From assembly GCA_017524725.1 (NCBI GenBank), contig JAFXUZ010000073.1, forward strand, positions 1-60,846: DNA of 60,846 nucleotides. The letters run 5' to 3'. The stretch is from Clostridia bacterium (lineage in GTDB: Bacteria; Bacillota; Clostridia; Christensenellales; Aristaeellaceae). Position numbers and translations under genes: made by a program. Shown piece by piece: positions 16,781 to 24,595 of this stretch; the stretch's first letter is position 1; every line of letters starts with the position of its first letter. The notes beneath the pieces were generated by a model, which was not told the origin of the DNA, did no database searches, and saw nothing but the letters and a program-made list of their open reading frames with translations.

Positions 16781-16809
16781 TTGACAGGAACCTGTCGGCA
16801 ATTTATACT
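16781..16809 (+). promoter_or_regulatory. Promoter of the ABC importer operon with internal operator
   Basis: TTGACA (16781-16786) and TATACT (16804-16809) are 17 nt apart, 50 nt upstream of the binding-protein ATG. The inverted repeat GACAGG-AA-CCTGTC (16783-16796) overlaps the -35 box and spacer, a classic place for a repressor to act. Confidence 0.7.
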
Positions 16810-16858
16810 GTCGATATATACTGCTGAAACAGCGCACAATTGAAGGAGGAAACACCAC

Positions 16859-18004
16859 ATGAAGAAACTGCTTGCTGTCCTGATGGCTGCCGCCATGCTT
16901 ATGAGCCTGTGCTGCACCGCTTTCGCGGAACCCGCTGAAGGCGCGACCTACAAGATCGCGATCATGACCGGCACCACCTCCCAGGGTGAGGAAGAGTATT
17001 ATGCCGCCACTTCCCTGAAGGAAAAATATCCGAACATCGTGCTGCACGACACCTATCCCGACGCCTTCTCCTCCGAAGTGGAGACCACCATCTCCAAGCT
17101 GATCGCCTTTGCTTCCGATCCTGACGTAAAGGCCATCATCTTCGTCCAGGCCGTGCAGGGCGCCACCGCCGCCTACACCCAGATCCTGAAGGATATGGGC
17201 CGTGAGGACATCCTCCTGGTCGCCGGCGTTCCCGCCGAAGACCCCGCCGACATCTCCGCGGCTGCCGACATCGTGCTTGCCAACGACGAGATCGGCTGCG
17301 GCTACCAGGTCGCGGACATCGCCAACATGTGGGAATGCGACGTGATCGTCCATTATTCCTTCGCCCGCCATCTGTCCTATGAGACCATCGTTGCCAAGCG
17401 CGACGCCATGAAGACCACCGCCGAGAGCTACGGCATCGAGTTTGTCGAGCGCGACTGCCCCGACCCCACCGGTGACGCAGGCATGTCCGGCGCCCAGGCC
17501 GCCGTCCTCGAGGATATCCCGAAGGTCATGAAGGAATACGAAGGCAAGAAAGTCTGCTTCTACTGCACCAACTGCGGTCTGCAGGTCGCCCTCCAGCAGG
17601 CGATCATCAACGAGCCCAACGCCTACTATGCGCTGCCCTGCTGCCCCAGCCCCTATCACGGCTTCCAGGAAGCTTTCGGCCTCACCGCCACCTACGGCGA
17701 TATCAACGGCGCCATCAAGAACCTGGCTGTTTACCTGAACGACCATGACGCGGTCGGCCGTTTCTCCACCTGGGCCCTGCCCGTGAACATGTCCATGATC
17801 AACGCCGGCTTTGAGTATGCCTGCGCCTATGCCGAGGGCAAGATCGAGGGCAAGGTCGACGAGGCCTTCCTGACCACCTGCTTCTGCAACGCCGCCGGCG
17901 GCGAGATCGAGCTTGACAAGTATGTGGACGCTTCCGGCAAGGAATACGCCAACTATTACCTGATCCGGCTCGAGCCCATCAACTTCGCCGATTACCTGAA
18001 CTGA
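16859..18004 (+). CDS. DUF3798 secreted substrate-binding protein
   Basis: A 381-residue exported protein of the DUF3798 family, related in fold to periplasmic binding proteins. A signal peptide covers about residues 1-23 (KKLLAVLMAAAML core, likely cut after AFA; the nearby LMSLCC is not a clean lipobox). The mature part has IAIMTGT at the first strand, SKLIAFASDPDVKAII, VANDEIG-like sugar-pocket turns and a Cys-rich region (CFYCTNCG, LPCCPSP). It is followed by an ATPase and two permeases, so it is the solute receptor of that importer. A strong ribosome-binding site (GGAGG) precedes the ATG. Abundance relative to the transporter is probably set by the hairpin at 18027-18071. Ligand unknown; a short glycan would fit the divergent GH94 gene. 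Confidence 0.8.
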   Translation: MKKLLAVLMAAAMLMSLCCTAFAEPAEGATYKIAIMTGTTSQGEEEYYAATSLKEKYPNIVLHDTYPDAFSSEVETTISKLIAFASDPDVKAIIFVQAVQGATAAYTQILKDMGREDILLVAGVPAEDPADISAAADIVLANDEIGCGYQVADIANMWECDVIVHYSFARHLSYETIVAKRDAMKTTAESYGIEFVERDCPDPTGDAGMSGAQAAVLEDIPKVMKEYEGKKVCFYCTNCGLQVALQQAIINEPNAYYALPCCPSPYHGFQEAFGLTATYGDINGAIKNLAVYLNDHDAVGRFSTWALPVNMSMINAGFEYACAYAEGKIEGKVDEAFLTTCFCNAAGGEIELDKYVDASGKEYANYYLIRLEPINFADYLN

Positions 18005-18026
18005 GACCGGTAAATAATCCACTGCA

Positions 18027-18071
18027 GCCGTCCGGGGGATCCGTAAAGCCGGATGCCTCCGGGCGGCTTTT
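18027..18071 (+). terminator. Attenuator/partial terminator inside the ABC operon
   Basis: A long GC-rich hairpin (GCCGtCCGGGGG... pairing with CCtCCGGgCGGC) is followed by TTTT. It lies between the binding-protein gene and the ATPase gene, where partial termination or RNA stabilisation usually keeps the binding protein in excess. Confidence 0.65.
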
Positions 18072-18100
18072 AAAGTGTTTTGGCAAAGGAGGCTGGCTGC

Positions 18101-19693
18101 TTGTCCGGAGATTATATTCTGGAAATGAACCACATCACCAAGGAATACGGCTCGGTCGCGGTGCTGAAGGACGTTACCCTTCGGATCCGCCCCGGCGAGA
18201 TCCACGCACTGCTGGGGGAGAACGGGGCCGGCAAGTCCACCCTGATGAACGTGCTTTTCGGCATGCCCGTGATCCATTCCACCGGCGGCTACCGGGGAGA
18301 GGTGATCGTGGACGGGGAAAAGACGAATATTCTGTCCCCGATGGACGCCATGGACAAGGGCATTGGCATGGTGCACCAGGAATTTATGCTGATCCCCGGG
18401 TTTTCCATTACGGACAACATCAAGCTGAACCGTGAGATCACCAGACCATGGGCGGTCAGCCGCGTACTGGGCAGTGACCTGGAATTCCTGAACAGGGGCA
18501 GGATGGCTGAGGACGCCCGTGCGGCGCTGGACAGCGTGGGGATGGGCATCGACGAACTGGCCCTGGTCAGCGGCCTGCCGGTAGGCCATATGCAGTTTAT
18601 CGAGATCGCCCGCGAGATCGACAAGCGGGGGATAAAGGTGCTGGTATTCGACGAACCCACGGCGGTGCTGACCGAATCCGAGGCCCAGCAGCTTTTGGGT
18701 GTGATGAAGGACATCGCTTCCCGTGGGATCGCCATCATTTTCATCACCCACCGCCTGGACGAGGTGATGGATGCGGCGGACACCATCACCATCCTCAGGG
18801 ACGGGACGCTGGTCCAGACGCTGGACAAGAAGAAGACCAGCCAGGAACAGCTTGCCGCCCTGATGATCGGCCGCGGGGACGAAAGCGTGATCAGCGTCAG
18901 CCGGCGCGAGAAGGAGATCTCCGGGAAGGTGGCCATGGAGATACGGGACCTGTGGGTGAATATGCCCGGCGAGGTGACCCGCGGCGTGGACCTGGACGTG
19001 ATGGAAGGCGAGATCCTGGGGATCGGCGGCCTGGCCGGCCAGGGCAAGATCGGTATACCCAACGGCATTATGGGCCTGTATGAGGCTGCCGGCAAGGTGA
19101 AGCTTTTCGGGAAGGACCTGCCCCTGAACAACGCCGCCGGGGCGCTTAAATGCGGCCTGGCCATGGTCAGTGAAGACAGGCGCGGTGTGGGGCTGCTGCT
19201 GGACCAGAGCATCGAGGACAATATCGTTTTTTCCGCGATGCAGGTCAATGGCAGGTTCCTTAAAAAGTGGCTGGGCCAGAAGGATGCCGCCGCCATCCGC
19301 GCCCATGCGGATAAAATGGTTGCGGACCTGGATATCCGCTGCACTTCCGCGCAGCAGCCGGTGGGGACCCTGTCCGGAGGCAACCAGCAGAAGGTGTGCG
19401 TGGCCAGGGCCCTGACCCTGGAGCCCAAATTCCTGTTTGTGGCCGAGCCCACCCGGGGCATCGATATCGGCGCGAAGCAGCTGGTGCTGGACACCCTGGT
19501 CCGACTGAACAGGGAAACGGGCATGACCATTGTGATGGTATCCTCGGAACTGCAGGAGCTCCGGTCGGTCTGCGACCGGATCGCCATCATTGCCGAGGGA
19601 CGGGTGGAAGCGGTGCTCCGGCCCGGGGATTCGGACGTTGAATTCGGCCTGGCCATGTCCGGTGCGTCCAGAAAAGGAGGGAAGCGCAAATGA
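18101..19693 (+). CDS. Sugar-type ABC transporter ATP-binding protein (duplicated)
   Basis: A 530-residue protein with two fused ABC ATPase domains, as in RbsA/MglA-type importers. The first domain has Walker A GENGAGKST (39-47), the Q-loop VHQEFML and Walker B VLVFDEPTA, but its signature is altered (VSGLPVGHMQ). The second domain has a degenerate P-loop (GLAGQGKIG), an intact signature LSGGNQQKV and TRGIDIGAKQ. This asymmetry is normal for the family. I place the start at the TTG at 18101, since AAAGGAGG ends 8 nt before it; an earlier in-frame TTG at 18080 lies upstream of that site. Its stop overlaps the next start (ATGA). Confidence 0.88.
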   Translation: MSGDYILEMNHITKEYGSVAVLKDVTLRIRPGEIHALLGENGAGKSTLMNVLFGMPVIHSTGGYRGEVIVDGEKTNILSPMDAMDKGIGMVHQEFMLIPGFSITDNIKLNREITRPWAVSRVLGSDLEFLNRGRMAEDARAALDSVGMGIDELALVSGLPVGHMQFIEIAREIDKRGIKVLVFDEPTAVLTESEAQQLLGVMKDIASRGIAIIFITHRLDEVMDAADTITILRDGTLVQTLDKKKTSQEQLAALMIGRGDESVISVSRREKEISGKVAMEIRDLWVNMPGEVTRGVDLDVMEGEILGIGGLAGQGKIGIPNGIMGLYEAAGKVKLFGKDLPLNNAAGALKCGLAMVSEDRRGVGLLLDQSIEDNIVFSAMQVNGRFLKKWLGQKDAAAIRAHADKMVADLDIRCTSAQQPVGTLSGGNQQKVCVARALTLEPKFLFVAEPTRGIDIGAKQLVLDTLVRLNRETGMTIVMVSSELQELRSVCDRIAIIAEGRVEAVLRPGDSDVEFGLAMSGASRKGGKRK

Positions 19694-21948
19694 TCAAGGA
19701 TTCGGAAAGCAAAAAAGGCTTGTCCGGACGGCGGATATTCGGCTTTGTGCTTCTCGCAGCCGCCGTTGTGCTGATCATCCTGGCGGTCGTGGGCTATATC
19801 ATGGCCGGGAGCGGCAGATCCGTGTCCTCCCTTAACGAGATGCGCACCCAGGCGGTACTGCACGCGGCCTCTGACGGACTGGTGGATTCCATTGTGGCGC
19901 AGGCCCGGCAGGACAAACTGAAGGAACTCCGCGGGGCAAAGGATTTCCGTTCCCGCGGGCAGGATGCCATCAACGCGGACCTGGACGCCGCAGGCGCGGC
20001 GGCCCGTGCGGAAGCGGAGGCGCTGTACGCCAACCCGGCGGTGGAGGACAGGACCGGGCTGGTCAGCAGCATCGAATCCCTTGAAAGCGCCCTGCGCGCC
20101 TTCGGCACCCTGAAAGACAGCGAGCGGAACACGTATTCCGATCTGTACGTCAAACTGGTGGACAGCGTCGGCGACTGGACCGACCTGACCGGGGCTGCCG
20201 GGGACGACGACGAAAAACTGTTTTCCCAGCTGACGAAGATCATACCGGAGCTTGGAAACAAGGAAAACGCCCACATGAAGCCCGCTTTCATCAGGCTGTG
20301 CCGGGACATGAGCGATAAAGAGCACGCCCGTGAGGAAGAGGAGATCCAAAGCGGCCTGGTAGCGGCCATGGCCGGCGCGGTGGGTGATTTCAGTGCCTTT
20401 GAGGGCCTGGACGACGACGCCCTGTGGGCTGAGCTTATCAGGAAAGTGCCCGAGATCGAGGGCAATGAGCGCTTCAGGGACGATCTTCTTGCGGAAGCGA
20501 AGCGCCGTATCGCCGCGGCGGCAGGCGGCGAGACCGTGACGGAAGCCGTTAAGGACGAAGGCGCCGATACGGTGTATGAGACCCAGACGGATTACGGCTA
20601 TTTTGCGGCTTCGGAAGCCCTGACGAAGCTTGAGGAGGAAAACGAGGCTGCCTTCGGCGTTCTTTGGGACGAACTTGTGACCATTATTCCCGACCTGGAC
20701 AACCTGAGCAGCAAGCTTAAGAAGTCCATGCGGACCAGCATCGAGGGCATCGTGTGGCCCGGTTCGGATGATTTCGCTACCCGGTACGCCACCTATACCG
20801 GCGAGACCGGGGACAGCGGCATCGGCATTTCGATGAGGCTGCCCGCCTCGGCCGAAAAGCTGCTGGTCGGCGGCATCGCGCTGCTGCTGCTGGGCCTGGT
20901 GATGGTTGGATGGCATTTCCTGACCTCCAGGTTCGGCGTACCCAGGACCATCATTACCCTGTTCTTCCTGTATCTGTGCCTGGCGGCGGTGCTGTATGAC
21001 ATTTCCCTGTCCATGATGATGGGGGACATCCTGGTCCGCATGGGCATGTACGGCATTCTGGTGCTGGCGATGATGCCCGGCATCCAGAGCGGCATCGGGC
21101 TGAATATGGGCATGACCATCGGGTGCATCGCCGGCCTCCTGGGCGTCGTTATGTCCCTGCAGTTCAACATGACCGGCTTTCCAGGCCTGATCTTTGCCTG
21201 CTTTGTGGGCATGGTCGTTGCCTTGCCCCTGGGCATCGCCTATTCCAAGCTGCTCAACCGGATGAAGGGCAGCGAGATGACCATCTCCACCTATGTGGGT
21301 TTCTCCTTCGTGGCGCTGATGTGCATCGGCTGGATGATGCTTCCCTTCAACAATCCCAAGATCATCTGGCTGCTTTCCGGACGCGGGCTTAGGGTGACCC
21401 ACAGCCTTCTGAATTCCTATGCCCATATCCTGGACGAGTTCCTGGCCTTCGAGGTGCTGGGAGTGGAGGTGCCCACGGGGCTGCTCCTTGTGTTCCTGCT
21501 GTGCTGCTTTGTCATGTGGCTCTTTTCCAGGTCCCGCACCGGCATCGCGATGACCGCTGCGGGAAGCAACCCGCGGTTTGCGGAAGCCAGCGGCATCAGC
21601 GTCGACAGGATGCGTACCATCGGCACCACCCTTTCCACGGTCATCGCCGCGGTGGGCATCGTCATTTACTCCCAGGCTTTCGGGTACGCGCAGCTTTACA
21701 ACGCGCCTCGCCAGCTGGGTTTCATTGCGGCTTCGGCCATTCTCATCGGCGGTGCGACGGTGAGGAAAGCGCGGGTCGGCCACGTGATCTTCGGTGTCTT
21801 CCTGTTTGAAGGCGTCCTGGTGCTTGGCCAGCAGATCGCCAATTCGGCCGTCGCCGGCGGCGGCCTGAGCGAGGTGATGAGGATCATGATCTCCAACGGC
21901 ATTATCCTTTACGCTTTGACGCAGTCCGGAGGTGCCAGCCGTGAATAA
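19690..21948 (+). CDS. ABC permease with very large extracytoplasmic insertion
   Basis: A 752-residue permease of the BPD_transp_2 (sugar/nucleoside importer) family. TM1 is at about 14-38. Then comes an unusually long hydrophilic, helix-rich region (about 41-390) with no counterpart in ordinary members, which are about 300-400 residues in total. The remaining helices (about 391-745) form the normal permease, including the coupling-loop-like AAGSNPRFAEASGIS. The insertion repeats a short motif three times: LFSQLTKIIPELGN (177-190), LWAELIRKVPEIEGN (245-259) and LWDELVTIIPDLDN (325-338). AAAGGAGG precedes the ATG, which overlaps the ATPase stop. The insertion could dock the DUF3798 protein; this is inference. 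Confidence 0.82.
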   Translation: MIKDSESKKGLSGRRIFGFVLLAAAVVLIILAVVGYIMAGSGRSVSSLNEMRTQAVLHAASDGLVDSIVAQARQDKLKELRGAKDFRSRGQDAINADLDAAGAAARAEAEALYANPAVEDRTGLVSSIESLESALRAFGTLKDSERNTYSDLYVKLVDSVGDWTDLTGAAGDDDEKLFSQLTKIIPELGNKENAHMKPAFIRLCRDMSDKEHAREEEEIQSGLVAAMAGAVGDFSAFEGLDDDALWAELIRKVPEIEGNERFRDDLLAEAKRRIAAAAGGETVTEAVKDEGADTVYETQTDYGYFAASEALTKLEEENEAAFGVLWDELVTIIPDLDNLSSKLKKSMRTSIEGIVWPGSDDFATRYATYTGETGDSGIGISMRLPASAEKLLVGGIALLLLGLVMVGWHFLTSRFGVPRTIITLFFLYLCLAAVLYDISLSMMMGDILVRMGMYGILVLAMMPGIQSGIGLNMGMTIGCIAGLLGVVMSLQFNMTGFPGLIFACFVGMVVALPLGIAYSKLLNRMKGSEMTISTYVGFSFVALMCIGWMMLPFNNPKIIWLLSGRGLRVTHSLLNSYAHILDEFLAFEVLGVEVPTGLLLVFLLCCFVMWLFSRSRTGIAMTAAGSNPRFAEASGISVDRMRTIGTTLSTVIAAVGIVIYSQAFGYAQLYNAPRQLGFIAASAILIGGATVRKARVGHVIFGVFLFEGVLVLGQQIANSAVAGGGLSEVMRIMISNGIILYALTQSGGASRE

Positions 21949-23221
21949 GAAATCCTTTACCGAACACATCAAGAAATACGCGGTCACATACCTGTTCATC
22001 ATGCTGAGCGTGTTCTTCATCATCGTTTCAGGCATGGACATCCATTATGTGGCCAGCCAGCTGCTCCTCAGGCTCAACCGCAACGCATTCATCGTCCTTG
22101 CGCTGATCATCCCGATCATCGCGGGCATGGGTATCAATTTTGCCATCACCATCGGCGCCATGGCCGCCCAGATCGGCCTTCTGCTGACCATCTCCTGGGG
22201 TGTGAGCGGGATCGTGGGCATCCTGCTGGCGGGGAGCATCACACTGGTGCTGGGGTCTCTCTTCGGTTTCCTGATCGGTAAACTGCTCAACAAGATGAAG
22301 GGACAGGAGACCATCGGATCGATGATCCTCGGGTACTTCGCCAACGGCGCGTACCAGCTCCTGTTCCTGTTCATCTTCGGTTCTCTGATCCCCCTGAGCG
22401 ACAAGGTGACCATCGTAGGCGCTACCGGCGTACAGAACACCCTGAACCTGACGGGTTCGGTGGGACTGTACAAGGCCGTCGACGGTATTTTCCAGGTCCC
22501 CTTCCTGACTGGCCTGTATGTGCTGTGCGCCTGCGCGGCGGCATTTGCCGTATTTCAGTACACCCGGAAGAAAACCAGCCTGAGGCGCATGGCGGTCACT
22601 GTCGGTGTCGTCGTGTTCCTTGCCGCCCTGACCATGGTGCCTGCCATCGGAGACATCTTCCGCAAGACCGCCCGCCACAACGCCATCACGGTGCCGGTGA
22701 TCACGTGGCTTTTGATCGGCGTCCTGTGCCTGTTTAATTCCACGGTGATGAGCACACGCCTGGGACAGAAGTTCCGCGCGGTGGGCCAGAGCCAGACCGT
22801 GGCCAACGCCGCGGGCATCGATGTGGACAGGACCAGGGTGATCGCCATTATGATATCCACGGTCCTCGCCGGGTGGGGCCAGATCGTCTTTATGCAGTCC
22901 GACGGCATCGGCACATTCCAGACCTATGCCGCCCATGAGCAGGTGGGCCTGTACGCCGGCGCGGCCATACTGGTGGGAGGCGCTTCCATCGACCGGGCCA
23001 CCAACACCCAGGCGCTGATCGGCACGTTCCTTTTCCACTCCCTGTTCATCACCGCCCAGAGCGCCGCGTCCAACCTGTTCGGCGATTCCGCCGTGGGCGA
23101 GTATTTCAGAGCTTTCCTGTCCTACGGGGTCATTGCGCTGGCACTGGTCATCTATGCCTGGCGGGCCTCCAAAAAGAAAAAGGAAGGTAGCCTGGACCTG
23201 AGCGCTATGGCGAAGAATTAA
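21941..23221 (+). CDS. ABC permease, second subunit
   Basis: A 426-residue BPD_transp_2-family permease with about ten hydrophobic helices, the partner of the upstream large permease. The cytoplasmic motif AVGQSQTVANAAGIDVDRTR corresponds to the ATPase-contact loop, and a similar sequence (GSNPRFAEASGISVDRMR) is in its partner. The start is set at GTG 21941, 8 nt after CCGGAGG; this overlaps the previous stop, implying coupled translation. An earlier GTG at 21932 lies inside the ribosome-binding site and is less likely. It is the last gene of the importer operon, followed by a hairpin. Confidence 0.87.
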   Translation: MNKKSFTEHIKKYAVTYLFIMLSVFFIIVSGMDIHYVASQLLLRLNRNAFIVLALIIPIIAGMGINFAITIGAMAAQIGLLLTISWGVSGIVGILLAGSITLVLGSLFGFLIGKLLNKMKGQETIGSMILGYFANGAYQLLFLFIFGSLIPLSDKVTIVGATGVQNTLNLTGSVGLYKAVDGIFQVPFLTGLYVLCACAAAFAVFQYTRKKTSLRRMAVTVGVVVFLAALTMVPAIGDIFRKTARHNAITVPVITWLLIGVLCLFNSTVMSTRLGQKFRAVGQSQTVANAAGIDVDRTRVIAIMISTVLAGWGQIVFMQSDGIGTFQTYAAHEQVGLYAGAAILVGGASIDRATNTQALIGTFLFHSLFITAQSAASNLFGDSAVGEYFRAFLSYGVIALALVIYAWRASKKKKEGSLDLSAMAKN

Positions 23222-23237
23222 AGGATAACAAGTTCCT

Positions 23238-23268
23238 TCCGGCGGCCCGCGCAGGACCGCCGGATTTA
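23238..23268 (+). terminator. Terminator of the ABC importer operon
   Basis: TCCGGCGG and CCGCCGGA form an 8-bp GC-rich stem, followed by TTTATTT. It lies 17 nt after the second permease stop. Confidence 0.65.
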
Positions 23269-23310
23269 TTTGCCTGACAGGGAAACGGAGTTTTTGAATG
23301 AAATACAAGG

Positions 23311-23339
23311 TTGTCAAGCAGCGGCCTTTGGGGTATAAT
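23311..23339 (+). promoter_or_regulatory. tRNA-Leu promoter
   Basis: TTGTCA (23311-23316), 17 nt, then a perfect TATAAT (23334-23339), 8 nt upstream of the tRNA. Confidence 0.75.
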
Positions 23340-23347
23340 ACGCATGA

Positions 23348-23432
23348 GCCGGTGTGGCGGAATGGCAGACGCCGGGGACTTAAAATCCCCTGATCCATGA
23401 TCGTGTGGGTTCGAGCCCCACCACCGGTACCA
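23348..23432 (+). tRNA. tRNA-Leu (TAA)
   Basis: An 85-nt class II tRNA with anticodon TAA in the loop ACTTAAAAT, a long variable arm, T-loop TTCGAGC and encoded CCA. The acceptor pairs GCCGGTG with CACCGGT. Confidence 0.95.
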
Positions 23433-23434
23433 AT

Positions 23435-23472
23435 GCAGGGCTCCGGAAGCGTTTCCGGAGCCCTGCGTTTTT
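23435..23472 (+). terminator. tRNA-Leu terminator
   Basis: GCAGGGCTCCGGAA and TTTCCGGAGCCCTGC form a near-perfect stem of about 14 bp followed by GTTTTT, immediately after the tRNA 3' end. Confidence 0.9.
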
Positions 23473-23491
23473 ACAAACGAAGGAGCGGAAT

Positions 23492-24403
23492 ATGACAGAA
23501 AAAAACTGCGAGGTCCCGCTGCCCGCGGATCCGGAGGCTACGGCGCGATGCCGGCGTTTGTACGCCCTCCTGCGCGACTGTGAAGGACAAAAGATCCTGA
23601 CGGCGCAGCAGGAAAACCCGGGAAGGTTCCGGCACGATCAGGAGATGGCGTATCTGAAGGAGCTCACGGGATTTCTGCCTGCCATCCGCGGCCTGGACTT
23701 CATCCACAATGATTTTGACGGCTGTGCGGAGAGGGCCATGAGGTGGAATGACGCAGGCGGGATCGTGACCATCTGCTGGCATACCGGGGTGGAGGGCATC
23801 GGCTATCCGGAAAGCAAGGAGGAGCATCCTTCCGTTTCCGGGCTGCTGAAAGCGGGAAGCGAGGAAAACGGACGCCTCATGAAACGCTGGGAACAGGCGG
23901 CAAAATCCCTCGCCCGCCTGCAAAATGCGGACGTTCCTGTGCTGTGGCGGCCCTTTCATGAGTTTGACGGCCGGTGGTTCTGGTGGGGCAAAGACGGCGG
24001 AGAAAGTTTTATTGCCCTGTGGAAGGAAATGCGGAGGGTATTTTTGAAGGAGTTCGGCCTCCATAACTTGCTCTGGGTGCTGGGTTATGCCGATGACGTT
24101 TCGGCAGGCTGGTATCCGGGAGACGGCGAATGCGATATCCTGGGATCGGACACCTATCGGGGCGAGACCACCCACGGGAAGTCCTTCGACCGGTTGGGGA
24201 TGATCTGCGCACAAAAGCCCCGGTGTTTCCACGAGTGCGGAAAGCTTCCGCCGGTGGAAAGGTTTTTTGAGGACGGTGCGCCGTGGGTCTATGTGATGCC
24301 ATGGCATGGCCGTTGGCTGACGGAGGACAACGCGCCGGAGAGGATCAGGGATTTTTATCAAAGCGGCAGGACCCTGTGCCTGGGAGAAACGGTTTCTTTC
24401 TGA
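23492..24403 (+). CDS. GH26 beta-mannanase-like enzyme
   Basis: A 303-residue glycoside hydrolase family 26 domain protein (TIM barrel, endo- or exo-beta-1,4-mannanase activity expected). The acid/base motif WRPFHEFDGRWFWWG places Glu157, and the nucleophile motif CFHECG places Glu248. The substrate-cleft aromatics (CWHTG, VLGYADD, YVMPWHGRW) are all present. There is no signal peptide and no carbohydrate-binding module, so it is probably cytoplasmic and works on imported manno-oligosaccharides. AAGGAGCG lies 7 nt upstream of the ATG at 23492, just after the tRNA-Leu terminator; no separate promoter is evident. It is one of four glycan-active proteins between 4.8 and 24.4 kb. Confidence 0.87.
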   Translation: MTEKNCEVPLPADPEATARCRRLYALLRDCEGQKILTAQQENPGRFRHDQEMAYLKELTGFLPAIRGLDFIHNDFDGCAERAMRWNDAGGIVTICWHTGVEGIGYPESKEEHPSVSGLLKAGSEENGRLMKRWEQAAKSLARLQNADVPVLWRPFHEFDGRWFWWGKDGGESFIALWKEMRRVFLKEFGLHNLLWVLGYADDVSAGWYPGDGECDILGSDTYRGETTHGKSFDRLGMICAQKPRCFHECGKLPPVERFFEDGAPWVYVMPWHGRWLTEDNAPERIRDFYQSGRTLCLGETVSF

Positions 24404-24595
24404 CGCCGGGCTGTGGGAACGAATAATAAATACAATGAAAGAACAAAAAGCGTCTTCCGGAAGGATTGATTTTTTTCGGAAAGAGTGATAACTTTTATCT
24501 TATATCAGTGATAAGTTTGATATTATGATCACTGATCATCAGAAAGAGATCAAGGCCGGAAGGCCGATAAACGGAAAGGCAGGGGAAATAGTAAG
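24404..24595. promoter_or_regulatory. Operator region upstream of the acyl-CoA ligase
   Basis: An AT-rich 190-bp spacer with two palindromes sharing the half-site ATCA: TATCAGTGATA (24503-24513) and ATGATCACTGATCAT (24525-24539). Their centres are 24 bp apart. A TATTAT box (24521-24526) lies between or overlapping them, but no good -35 is seen. This looks like a repressor-controlled promoter. Confidence 0.5.

Noticed and set aside
18080..18100. Earlier TTG start for the ABC ATPase
   Set aside because: The ribosome-binding site AAAGGAGG lies downstream of it; TTG 18101 has ideal spacing.
18289..22041. A 1250-codon open frame on the - strand
   Set aside because: It runs antisense across the ABC ATPase and permease genes, is full of His, Gln and Ser runs, and has no ribosome-binding site; it is a high-GC shadow frame.
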